Of a DNA stretch of 42,529 nt, positions 1 to 9,000 are shown piece after piece. The stretch's first letter is position 1. Each line of letters begins with the position of its first letter. The position numbers were made by a program, and so were the translations under genes. The notes beneath the pieces are model-generated. The model was given only the letters and a program-made list of their open reading frames with translations. It had not been told where the DNA came from and made no database searches. Origin of the DNA: Candidatus Methanophagales archaeon. Lineage in GTDB: Archaea > Halobacteriota > Syntropharchaeia > Alkanophagales > Methanospirareceae. The stretch lies in the NCBI GenBank assembly GCA_028572065.1, contig JAPVWK010000002.1, forward strand, positions 1 to 42,529, given 5' to 3'.

Positions 1-1350
1 AAAATTGTTCATGTATATTCTGTTGTTGTTTGAATTCGTGTGGGATATGCCATCGTCTTCGTTGTTCTTAACCGTGTTTTTTGCTATTATGTTATCGGTG
101 GAATTCCGAAGTTTAATGCCGTCATAGTGGTTAGAGTCGGCAATGTTATTACGGACTTCGTTATTGTTTGACGATTTTAAAGAAATACCATGATAGGCAA
201 CGCTGTTTGAGGCGGCATTACCGGTTATCCTATTGTCATGTGACAAATTCAAGTATATGCCATCCTCACCATTAGTATTTGCAGTATTATCACGAATATC
301 GTTATTGTTTGATAGTTTTAAAGAAATGCCATGATAATTATCATTGTTTGAGACATCATTATCGGTTATCCTGTTGTCGTTTGACTCTTTGAGATAGATG
401 CCATTGTTTCCATTGCTCTTAGCCGTGTTTTTTGATATTATATTATTGCTTGAACTCCAGAGTCCAATACCCTGGTAATGGTTAGAGTTTGCAACGTTAT
501 TACGGACTTCGTTATTGTTTGAAGAACTTACAGATATACCATGATAGTTAACACTATTTGAAGCATCATTATCAATTATCCTGTTGTAGTCAGAAGTTTT
601 GAGGCGGATGCCACTCGCACTATTGCCCTTAGCTGTATTATCCCGTATTATGTTGCCGTCTGACGCTTGAAGTCTAATACCATAGTGCTGATTTTTTTTT
701 GCAATGTTATTTCGAATCTCATTCGAGGAGCCTAGCAAGTAGATGCCTTCATAGTTATCATTGCATGTGTTATCTGCAATAACGTTATTGCTGGAATACA
801 CTCTTATCCCTGCGTAAGGCGATGGCTGTGCATTGACACAATTGAATCCTTTGACGGTGCAGTTGTCTGCCTTTATATTGATTGCATCGCCAGAATCTTG
901 AGCATCAATCGTGGGCATTCCATCGCCTAGTAGTGTTAGTCTCTTACTTAAGGCTACGGTTTCAGTATATGTACCGGTATAGACCAAAACGGTATCTCCA
1001 GCATTTGCATCTGTTATTCCTTCTTGTATTGTATCCCATTTGTGGTTTGCCGGGTCGTCCGTGAAATCGTCATCAACGTAAACAGTTATTGACGCCAACA
1101 GGAACACGTCTCCCGGTGTAGCCAATGCCTCCGCCCTCGGGATAACCTCTGTAGCATGTAGACTTTGATTTTCTAATATGCCACAAAAATCTTTAGCCTC
1201 TTTATTTTTCATGTTTTTTTCTTTAGAATCTGCACCAAGCGTCAAATTATCCGTATTCATAGCAGAAATAGTGCCACTAACTATGCTTGCTACTAGTATA
1301 AGCAATAACAATCCAGAACATAGCTTTCGAGCAAAAAAGTTTTTATACAT
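1..1350 (-). CDS. NosD-type parallel beta-helix surface protein (partial, C-terminus beyond window)
   Basis: I read this on the reverse strand; it is absent from the ORF track because it has no stop in the window. It is open for 450 codons from ATG 1350. A signal peptide (MYKNFFARKLCSGLLLLILV) is followed by a PbH1 start motif (DTIQEGITDANAGDTVLVY), then repeated turns of about 23 residues such as SGIRLKTSDYNRIIDNDAS. This is the right-handed beta-helix (NosD/CASH) fold of archaeal secreted proteins that bind or modify surface polysaccharide. A TATA-like TTTATAAAG lies about 75 bases upstream (1424-1432). It is a separate, more diverged relative of the two giant NosD genes at 6-13.7 kb. The substrate is unknown. 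Confidence 0.9.
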   Translation of the reverse strand, partial: MYKNFFARKLCSGLLLLILVASIVSGTISAMNTDNLTLGADSKEKNMKNKEAKDFCGILENQSLHATEVIPRAEALATPGDVFLLASITVYVDDDFTDDPANHKWDTIQEGITDANAGDTVLVYTGTYTETVALSKRLTLLGDGMPTIDAQDSGDAINIKADNCTVKGFNCVNAQPSPYAGIRVYSSNNVIADNTCNDNYEGIYLLGSSNEIRNNIAKKNQHYGIRLQASDGNIIRDNTAKGNSASGIRLKTSDYNRIIDNDASNSVNYHGISVSSSNNNEVRNNVANSNHYQGIGLWSSSNNIISKNTAKSNGNNGIYLKESNDNRITDNDVSNNDNYHGISLKLSNNNDIRDNTANTNGEDGIYLNLSHDNRITGNAASNSVAYHGISLKSSNNNEVRNNIADSNHYDGIKLRNSTDNIIAKNTVKNNEDDGISHTNSNNNRIYMNNF

Positions 1351-1423
1351 TTTTATTTTGCCCCATTTTGAGATGCGCCACCCTTAGGGTATTCTTGGCA
1401 TATGTTAACTTTTGACATAAGCC

Positions 1424-1432
1424 TTTATAAAG
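1424..1432 (-). promoter_or_regulatory. TATA box of the left-edge beta-helix gene
   Basis: On the minus strand the sequence reads ACTTTATAAAGG. It is placed to start transcription about 50 bases before the ATG at 1350. Assigned by sequence and position only. Confidence 0.4.
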
Positions 1433-1845
1433 TTTTCGCTTTTTCTTTTTCACCCCTCTCTTCTCTTTGACCAAACCGCGGAAAGTATAACCGGCACCTT
1501 CCCTAAAAATTCTGCCGCAATCAAGAGCTTCTTGTCTTCCTTCTTTGCTACATCCCACACCTTTTTAGTCCTTTCCCGGAATTTCCGGTCTCGTGGCAAG
1601 TGATGGTCGTAAATAATCAGTTCAGCATCAATTGAACGCACAATTTCCGCGGCATTATCCACCGCACGTTTTAAATTAATTCTGTTCAGCAAATAACCAA
1701 ACATATAAGTCATGGGACCATCAAGGATAAGCACCTGAGGCTTCTCTCGGATTGTCTGCTACGCATAATCTTCGATTACAGGACCGTTGAGGTCAGAAGA
1801 ATGAATGATTTTCTCATTTTCATGCTTAACAACAGTATAAAATAC

Positions 1846-1855
1846 CCAGCCAACC
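1846..1855. repeat. Left target-site duplication of the IS4 element
   Basis: CCAGCCAACC is identical to bases 3639-3648 on the other side of the element. Within the interrupted gene it encodes part of the RVGW segment. Confidence 0.88.
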
Positions 1856-1872
1856 CATTTCCGTAAACTTAA
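1856..1872 (+). repeat. Left terminal inverted repeat of the IS
   Basis: CATTTCCGTAAACTTAA; pairs with the right end. Confidence 0.9.
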
Positions 1873-2109
1873 GCTAAATAGCGACATAGCATGTAGTTTT
1901 TAGAAAAGATGGAAACACTACTCTTTCATGCATATTTATTAATATATAACAACTATGCATATCGTGATTTTCGGTGGATGGATGCCCTTTTTAGCGTCAC
2001 AAAAGTGTGTGTGGAATTATCAGGCTCTGCGATTAATTGATGAACGTTTGATAAGGCGGGGTCCTACCTGTGACCTATCGTGGGCTACGCGTTTCACCTA
2101 AAGGCGATA

Positions 2110-2119
2110 TTTATATAAA
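2110..2119 (+). promoter_or_regulatory. TATA box of the transposase gene
   Basis: TTTATATAAAG lies about 25 bases before ATG 2141. Spacing fits a very short or absent leader. Confidence 0.4.
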
Positions 2120-2125
2120 GTAGAG

Positions 2126-3404
2126 GTGAAACAAGACATTATGGACGTGAAAGAGGTGTTCCCTGAGTTTTCTGCAATTTTATCTGAAGATGCGATTGTG
2201 GAACTGGCGAAAGAATATGGGGTAGAAGACAAGCGTAAGCGGAAATTAGCCGTTGTTCCTTTCTTCTGGCTAATGGTGCTGTCTGCGATTGAATCGGCTC
2301 CGCGGGGCTGCCTGTCAAAACTGGTTGCCTTTTTCAGTGCGTCATTCTCCCTCATTTATCCCTGTGATCAAGTAAAAGGGCTCAGTCGCATGGCGCTCAG
2401 CAAGAAGCTCTCGGGCACCAACTGGATGTTCTTCAGGGGCGTGTATAACCGACTGCTCACGTGCTATATCAACTCGCTCGAGCCCGATGAGAGATTCTTC
2501 TTCGCACGATTCAAAGACTGCTTCGCTGTGGATGGAAGCGTAATACGGCTCAATAAGACCCTTGAAAAGGTATTTAAAAGCACGAGTAAATCCCAAGCCG
2601 CTTTGAAGTTAAATGCCAAATTTTCAGTTCGAAACCTTGTTCTCACCAAGTTGCAAGTCACAGAAGGTAAAAGACATGACAGCAGGTTCCGTTTTATCAC
2701 GAAAGCGTCAAATATCCTTTATCTCTTTGATCGGGGGTACTGGAATTTTACGAGATTTAAGAAAATCGTTGAAGCAAAGAGCTTCTTCGTTTCCCGCTTG
2801 AAGAAGAGCTGCGACCCACTAATTGTCACCGTTTCTGATCTGAAATGGGCGCATCTGGTGGGTAAGCGGCTCTCTCAGATAACGAAAGCTCTAAAAGATA
2901 TGAACGAGCTGGATGTGAAGGTACAACTCGCAAAGAGCAAGAACTCACAATTTAAGACCGATTTGAGGCTCGTGGGGATACTGCACGAAGGGAAATGGCG
3001 ATTTTACGTGACAAACATCTTTGATGCAATATTTACCCCGCAGGTTATCTACGAGCTGTATTCAAAACGCTGGACCATCGAGATTTTTTTTCAACGACAT
3101 CAAGCATATTATAAAGCTATCGCACATATTCACGAAGAACAAGAACGGCATCATGGCGGAAATCTACTCAGCGCTTATCTTCTATCTCCTTGTTAGGATT
3201 ATAACTGCAATTGCAGCGAAAAACTCAGGTAGGAAGATAACCGACTTCAGTTTCAAAAAAAGCGTTGAGATTTTCAGTGCTTTCTTCTTAATCCAACTAT
3301 CTGAACTTATCCGGGGAACAAAAGCGAAATTTATTGCCTTTTTCCAGAAAGTAGCTTGTGCAATCGTCTGTAACTGCCTGAAACCCCCGCCTCGTGCTAC
3401 TTGA
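2126..3404 (+). pseudogene. IS4-family DDE transposase, frameshifted in a T8 run
   Basis: The RNase H-fold catalytic residues are visible: FAVDGSVIRL (first Asp), LYLFDRGYWN (second Asp), and the IS4 signature Y-(2)-R-(3)-E-(6)-K. The signature is complete only if the frame changes in the eight-T run at 3084-3091. The first frame reads EIFFQRH and stops at 3196. The +1 frame restores YSKRWTIEIFFNDIK and continues to the TGA at 3404, giving about 425 residues. Start: GTG 2126 or, more likely, ATG 2141 with GAGGTG upstream; a TATA box lies at about 2110-2119. One extra T (mutation or homopolymer sequencing error) is the simplest explanation; a programmed +1 shift cannot be excluded. Confidence 0.88.
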
Positions 3405-3621
3405 GCGCAACCCGGAGAATGTGCGTTCATAGCGTGAGCTATGCAGTAAAGCACAGAATAAAAAATGTATAATTCTATTTAAGCCTGTTTAAGGTCTGTT
3501 AAAATGCGGTGACTCGTTTCTTATCCATTGGATGTGAGAAAAAAATAAAATGTGATTATTTACGATTGAAAGTTATATGCTCTCGCGTGTTAGCACCCTC
3601 AACTTTGGTTTTGTGCTGTCT

Positions 3622-3638
3622 TTAAGTTTACGGAAATG
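3622..3638 (-). repeat. Right terminal inverted repeat of the IS
   Basis: Reverse complement of 3622-3638 is CATTTCCGTAAACTTAA, identical to the left end over 17 bases. Confidence 0.9.
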
Positions 3639-3648
3639 CCAGCCAACC
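3639..3648. repeat. Right target-site duplication of the IS4 element
   Basis: CCAGCCAACC matches 1846-1855 exactly and directly abuts the right inverted repeat. Confidence 0.88.
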
Positions 3649-3933
3649 CTTGAGAACTCAATTCCATGAAACAGAGGTTTGCTGAACCGCAACGTGGTAT
3701 TGCCAAATTTAAAACTCTTGCCTTCTGGATATTTTACCGTAAGCGGGCTAAAACTGAGTTCGGTAATCGTCAGTACGTTCACATCCGGTGTCTTAACCAC
3801 CGTGCATAATGACTTCGCACCAAGCGAGTCAAACCAAATAGGCTGGATTATTAACTTTTCCATCTCACTTATTCTTTTAAACGTTTAAGAAAAGCTTTAT
3901 CAAAAAACGCTTTGAGGCGCATCGAAAAGCAAC

Positions 3934-4101
3934 ATGCACATCTTTCTTGACGAGTCAGGCGACTTAGGCGTTCACAGAAAAGTCTGAACAGTATTTTGTG
4001 ATAGCAATTTTAATTACAAGAGATAAGAAAATCAGTTCTTGAATGTCTTTCTAAAAGAGAGATCGAATAAAATTCGAGAAGAGATACGATATTTACCGTG
4101 A
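3934..4101 (+). pseudogene. DUF3800 family relic (N-terminal fragment, two frameshifts)
   Basis: ATG 3934 opens MHIFLDESGDLGV, the hallmark start of DUF3800 proteins (predicted metal-dependent nuclease-like, RNase H fold). The frame then breaks. A second frame continues FTEKSEQYFVIAILITR, typical of the following strand, and a third continues FLNVFLKERSNKIREEIRYLP to a TGA at 4099-4101. Nothing of the C-terminal half was found. DUF3800 genes often travel with mobile DNA, which fits the nearby IS. Confidence 0.7.
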
Positions 4102-4386
4102 ATAGGTGTGCCTTGTAGGATTGGGTGCGGGAAGTTGAAGAGGTAGTAGTGGTAGTAGGGTATATATAGTAGTGTCCTATAATTATAATTGGTGAGTAAG
4201 TCCTCCAGAAAGGGTGATGCCATGTTGACATGGGTGGGAGCGAGTAGGGCAGGGTTCACCATTTTATCTATTTTTGTAAAACATATTTGGAAATAGTAAA
4301 TGATAGAAAGGTAATAGGATATGAAAGAAAGAGTAGATTTGCTTTCAAAATCAAGAAAATTCACGAAAACTTTTTATCTTCGCCTT
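4102..4386. other. Intergenic stretch without recognisable gene
   Basis: AT-rich DNA with a GTAGTAGTGGTAGTAG-type short repeat near 4145-4160. Minus-strand ORFs here (4010-4364) translate to low-complexity Tyr/Ser/Ile-rich sequence with no family features. I see no gene. Confidence 0.5.
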
Positions 4387-4399
4387 CAAATATTTAATC
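4387..4399 (+). promoter_or_regulatory. Probable TATA box of the FAD oxidase gene
   Basis: CAAATATTTAATC lies about 38 bases before ATG 4431, followed by a purine-rich GGAAGAAGGAAAG ribosome-binding region. Confidence 0.4.
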
Positions 4400-4430
4400 A
4401 AATTGACGGAAGAAGGAAAGAGTATAGAAA

Positions 4431-5840
4431 ATGCTAGTAAAGGAACTGCAGGCAATAGTAGGAGAAGCAAACGCGACTGACGACCGTGCGATATGCACAT
4501 CGTATTCGCGAGATCAGCACTGGCACTTTGTACCTGCGAAAAATCCGGCTTGTGTCGTGCGACCTGGGACTAAAGAAGAAGTGCGATCTGTTTTGATGCT
4601 TGCAAATACGCATAAAATACCTGTGATTCCGTATAGTACGGGAATAAACGTGCGTGGCTTGACTATCCCGGTACATGACGGCAGCATATTATTAGATCTG
4701 TCCCGGATGAACCGCATCTTAGAGATAAACCCCGAGATGAAGACTGCGACCGTAGAGCCGGGAGTAACATTTGGTATGTTACTGGAACAGACGCGAAAGC
4801 ACAAATTGCGTCCTGCATTTCCCGACGCGCCCCTTACAGTGAGCGTACTGGTAAATTATTACCTGCGTGGAATATACCAAACTTCAGCTACGGACGGCCA
4901 TGACCACACGATCTCGTATGAGATGATACTACCGAACGGCGAGACATTAAAAACCGGCTCACGTGCGCTTTCTGAGATGCCTTATTTCCGATACGGCGTG
5001 GGTCCTGACTTTGCAGGTATGTTCGGCGCACATCCCGGTACGTGCGGTGTAGTGACCGAATTAACAGCGAAACTTTACCGGTTGTATGACAACAGGAAAG
5101 AGTACTTCATCGGTTTTGACGATGTGGGCACGCCGACTGAGTTCATTTACAATTTAATGCACGATGAATTAGCGGCAAGTATCAGGTTAGTGGACAATCA
5201 GAGCTGGTTGGAAGGCATCTTCGGCACTTTTGATTACGCATACGATAAGCTGCCGAAGTTCGTTGTTTGCGTGCTGGTAGAAGGTGTGGACGGCATATTC
5301 GAGGCAAAGGATACGCTGGTACGTGGGTATATGAACAAATCAGGCGGGCAGGTATTGGAATTACCGGCTGAGTTCGCGCAAACATTCGAGGATGAGTGTC
5401 TGGGCGGTGCGGAGAAGAGCTGTATGGTGTTCGGCTTGAAGGGAAAGGGGAACTATCACTGCATCGGGCTGTATGGACCTTTGACGTTGGCAGCGAAGTA
5501 TTATGAACTGCATGAGAAGACGGCTTTGGAGGTGGGGATACCCAAGGACCACATTCATTTCTATATTGACCCGATATACAGTTTCCACGGGCAGCTCTGC
5601 TATTTCGAGCTTGATGTGTTTTACGACGGGAGTGACGCGGGATTCGGCGAGAAGCTAAGGAATTATAACGAGAAGCAATTTCACCGGCTACTTGAGCTGG
5701 GTATCTATGGCTGGTTCAGACCATATGCGGGTATAATCGAGCCGACAGCGGAAAGAATAGGGTATCTTGCCGAAGTCTGGAAGAAGTTCCTCCGTGTTTT
5801 GGATCCGAACGAGATAATGAATAGGGGGAAGCTGTTCTGA
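4431..5840 (+). CDS. FAD-linked oxidase/dehydrogenase (GlcD/COG0277 family)
   Basis: The 469-residue protein has the PCMH-type FAD-binding domain (about residues 35-215): PACVVRPGTKEEVRSVL, then IPYSTGINVRGLTIP in place of the usual GGGT(N) pyrophosphate loop, and GTCGVVTELTAKLY. A C-terminal FAD-oxidase domain ends in LDPNEIMNRGKLF, the standard family ending. Members oxidise 2-hydroxy acids such as lactate or glycolate, or phenolic alcohols, often handing electrons to an Fe-S HdrD/GlcF-like partner. No such partner is nearby, so substrate and electron acceptor are unknown. The gene stands alone with its own promoter. The family is certain; specificity is not. Confidence 0.88.
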   Translation: MLVKELQAIVGEANATDDRAICTSYSRDQHWHFVPAKNPACVVRPGTKEEVRSVLMLANTHKIPVIPYSTGINVRGLTIPVHDGSILLDLSRMNRILEINPEMKTATVEPGVTFGMLLEQTRKHKLRPAFPDAPLTVSVLVNYYLRGIYQTSATDGHDHTISYEMILPNGETLKTGSRALSEMPYFRYGVGPDFAGMFGAHPGTCGVVTELTAKLYRLYDNRKEYFIGFDDVGTPTEFIYNLMHDELAASIRLVDNQSWLEGIFGTFDYAYDKLPKFVVCVLVEGVDGIFEAKDTLVRGYMNKSGGQVLELPAEFAQTFEDECLGGAEKSCMVFGLKGKGNYHCIGLYGPLTLAAKYYELHEKTALEVGIPKDHIHFYIDPIYSFHGQLCYFELDVFYDGSDAGFGEKLRNYNEKQFHRLLELGIYGWFRPYAGIIEPTAERIGYLAEVWKKFLRVLDPNEIMNRGKLF

Positions 5841-5851
5841 AGACAACCGAA

Positions 5852-5864
5852 AAGCTTATATAAG
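5852..5864 (+). promoter_or_regulatory. TATA box upstream of the first giant NosD gene
   Basis: AAGCTTATATAAG starts 12 bases after the FAD oxidase stop. It would give a leader of about 150 bases before ATG 6038. Confidence 0.35.
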
Positions 5865-6037
5865 TGGTTGCGTGAACTAATTACAAGATCAATCAGTTTT
5901 AGGGCAATATTTTAAGAGCGGGGGATAAAAAGGGGGAAGGTGAGAAGAAATGGGGGCACCGAGGTTTGAATTCGTATTTGTATGCACGGGAGTGTTTGCA
6001 GTGGCTTATTTGTGGAAGTGGGGGTGATAAACAGGAA

Positions 6038-9000
6038 ATGAAAAGAATGTTTATCCAAAAAATGGTGGCATTGGGAAACCGAAGGGCATTGATATTTGCG
6101 GCTTTATTTGTAACGTTCGTATCTGTGGGCATTGGGTGCGCATCTGCAACCATAACTGTCTGTCACAGCGGCTGCGACTACGCCAGTATTCAGGCAGCCG
6201 TAGATGCCACAGATTCAGGGGACACAATCGAGGTGCATAGCGGCACTTACCACGAACATGTAGATGTGAACAGAGAACTAACTCTGCGAGGCGTGGACAT
6301 CGGCACGGGCAAACCTGTTGTAGATGCCTGCGGCAATTATAGTGCAATTACGCTTTCGGTAGATGGAATTACGCTTGAGGGATTCAATGCAACAAACGCA
6401 GGAGGTTGTTACTGGGTGCTGCACAAATATGTTGTGTTTCCGCTTTCGGTGGATGGAATTAGACTTGAGGGATTTAATGCAACAAACGTAGGAGGTGGTT
6501 CCAGGGTGCCATACAAAATTTTTGTGTCGGGAGTCAAGGAAAGAAGCGCAGGAATTACGGTAATCTCAAACAATAACACCATTACTAACAACACAGCCAG
6601 CAACAACGGTGTCGGCATCCACCTCTCCTATTCCAGCAACAACACTTTTACAGGCAATACTATCAGCAACAACCACTGGGACGGTATCCGCCTCAACTCT
6701 TCCTGCAACAATACCATTACAGGTAACAATGTCTGCAACAACGATGAGGGCATCAGTCTCTTCCATTCCCGCAATAATAACATCGTTATAGACAACAATG
6801 TCAGCAACAACCACTGGGACGGTATTCGCCTCCACTTTTCCTGCAACAATACCATTACAGGCAATAATGTCCGCAATAACCGTATCGGCATCAGCCTGGA
6901 TGATTCATGCAACAACACTATTACCGGCAATACATTTCTAAATGATGGTCTTTCTGTTGATGGTTCCTATCAAAACACCGTGAAAGGCAATACGGTAAAT
7001 GGTAAACCTCTTATTTATCTCGAAGATAAGACAGGTATTGAGGTTACAGATGCTGGACAAGTTGTACTTGTAAATTGTACTAATATCACGGTAGAAAATC
7101 TGAACTTATCCAATACACACGTTGGTGTAAGCCTTTTGAAAACAGAAGAAAGCGTAATCTCAAACAATACTGTCAGCAACCACTGGCTTGGCATTAACCT
7201 TGACTGTTCTAGCAACAACACTATTATAGGTAATAATGCCAGCAGCAACGAGGATGGCATCAGCCTTCACTCTTCCAGTAACAACACTATTACAAGTAAT
7301 AATGCCAGCAACAATGGGATCGGCATCAGCCTCTGGGATTCCAGCAACAACACCATTACAGGTAATAATGCCAGCAACAACTGGTGCTACGGCATCCGCC
7401 TCTTCTCAGCCTGCAACAACACTTTTACAAACAATGCTGTCAGCAACAACGACTACAGCGGCATCTACCTCAGCGATTCCTGTTGTAATAATAACATTAT
7501 TGGCAATACGTTTGTAAATGATGGTCTTTTTGTCTGTAATTCCTATCAAAATACTGTGGAAAACAATACGGTAAATGGTAAGCCGCTTGTTTATCTTGTA
7601 GATACCTCAGATACTGAGGTTACAGACGCTGGACAGGTTATACTTGTAAATTGCCGTAATATCACAGTAGAAAATCTGGATTTATCGAACACATGCGTTG
7701 GTATAGAGCTATATAAGACACATGATAGTATAATTTCAAACAATACCGTCAGTAACAATAACATGTACGGTATCATCCTCTGGGATTCCCGCATCAACAC
7801 CATTACAGGCAATAATGTCAGCAACAATGGCGAAGGCGGCATCTACCTAATCAATTCAGGTTGTAATAATAACATTATAGACAATACGTTTGTAAATAAT
7901 GGCCTTTTTTGTTGGTTATTCCTATCAAATACCGTGAAAGGCAATACGGTAAATGGTAAGCCGCTTGTTTATCTTGAAGATACATCAGATACTGAGGTTA
8001 CAGACGCTGGACAGGTTATACTTGTAAATTGCCGTAATATCACGGTAGAAAATCTGGATTTATCCAACACGTGCGTTGGTATAGAACTATATAAGACACA
8101 TGATAGTATAATTTCAAACAATACCGTCAGTAACAACAACAGGGACGGTATTCGCCTCCACTTTTCCTGCAACAATACCATTACAGGCAATAATGTCAGT
8201 AACAACGACTACAGTGGCATCGAGCTATGGGAATCCAATAACAACAATTTTTATCTCAATAATTTCATAAACAACTCTCTAAGCGTTGGTTCTTCTTCTA
8301 CAAGCAACATCATGAACTCCACAGAACAAATAACCTATACATACAACGGCAGCACTTACACAAACTACTTGGGCAACTACTGGAGCGATTATAAAGATAA
8401 GTATCCAGATGCTAAAGAGACGGAGGACTGCGGAATTTGGGATACGCCTTACAGCATGCCTTACCGTCCTGATTCCGATAACGATAACTATCCGCTGATG
8501 CTACCTTGGGAAAACTACTTATCACCAACAGAACCCTATACAAAAACAGACGTAGGCGTTAACTCTACAATAATAACCGCCAGTCCCACTGATTTAGCCG
8601 CATATCTCCCGCCAGAATATTCTGACACCGACATAAGCGATTCGATAGTGCTAAACGTAAACGTAACCGATGATACGCCTGACACAACCGATGCTGCATA
8701 CACAGACATCACAATAATAGTCGGCGAACTTGATATAGAAACCTGCAAAGTATTCAAAACAGGAATAGGCTTCTTACCCGAAGTGGATGATATAACCACA
8801 CTTCCAACAGTGTCTGGCGAGCTCGCGTTCTCAAGAGATTTGGATAATAAAACAGTTACTGTCAGGCTGTATGTAGGCGACCCGCTGCTCGGTGTGATAC
8901 CCGCTGCCGTAGAATCAGTATTTGACACAGGTGAAGGCACCTATCCAAGCATAATGGGCGTCCTCAATGGTACAATCATACCTACACGTGACATCAATGT

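Larger units (their letters stand above)
1856..3638 (+). mobile_element. IS4-family (IS231-like) insertion sequence, 1783 bp
   Basis: Both ends carry the same 17-bp terminal inverted repeat, CATTTCCGTAAACTTAA (1856-1872 on plus; 3638-3622 on minus). This resembles the CAT...AACTTAAG ends typical of IS231-type elements. The element is flanked by a perfect 10-bp direct repeat, CCAGCCAACC, at 1846-1855 and 3639-3648, the usual duplication size for this group. It holds one transposase gene, with about 270 bases of non-coding DNA on its left and about 230 on its right. The boundary could shift by one base because of a run of C. Confidence 0.92.
1450..3863 (-). pseudogene. UPF0282 (COG2248) metallo-beta-lactamase-superfamily protein, disrupted by an IS element
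   Basis: Two pieces on the minus strand belong together. The N-terminal piece (3863-3639) begins MEKLIIQPIWFDSLGAKS and runs to SKPLFHG and RVGW. The C-terminal piece (about 1855-1450) carries GWVFYTVVKHE, SSDLNGPVIEDYA, then LILDGP and DHHLPRD. Removing 1856-3638 plus one 10-bp target copy rejoins them in frame as ...FSRVGWVFYTVV. The gene is also damaged elsewhere. About 100 residues that normally carry the HxHxDH metal site are missing after DVNVL, and an in-frame TAG lies at 1759-1761. UPF0282 proteins are archaeal predicted hydrolases of about 300 residues with unknown substrate. This copy is almost surely dead. Confidence 0.85.

Noticed and set aside
882-1387. Plus-strand ORFs 882-1064 and 1178-1387
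   Set aside because: They are shadows of the minus-strand beta-helix gene, which has a signal peptide and clear repeats.
3084-3091. Programmed ribosomal frameshift as the main explanation for the transposase
   Set aside because: No supporting stimulatory structure was identified and a single extra T explains the data; kept only as an alternative.
4010-4364. Minus-strand ORFs of 73 and 110 residues
   Set aside because: Low-complexity translation, no family features, and part lies antisense to the DUF3800 relic.
6500-8250. Regular repeats in NosD1 as a CRISPR or satellite array
   Set aside because: The periodicity follows codons of beta-helix turns (NNTITGNN-type) and the frame stays open, so it is protein repeat structure.
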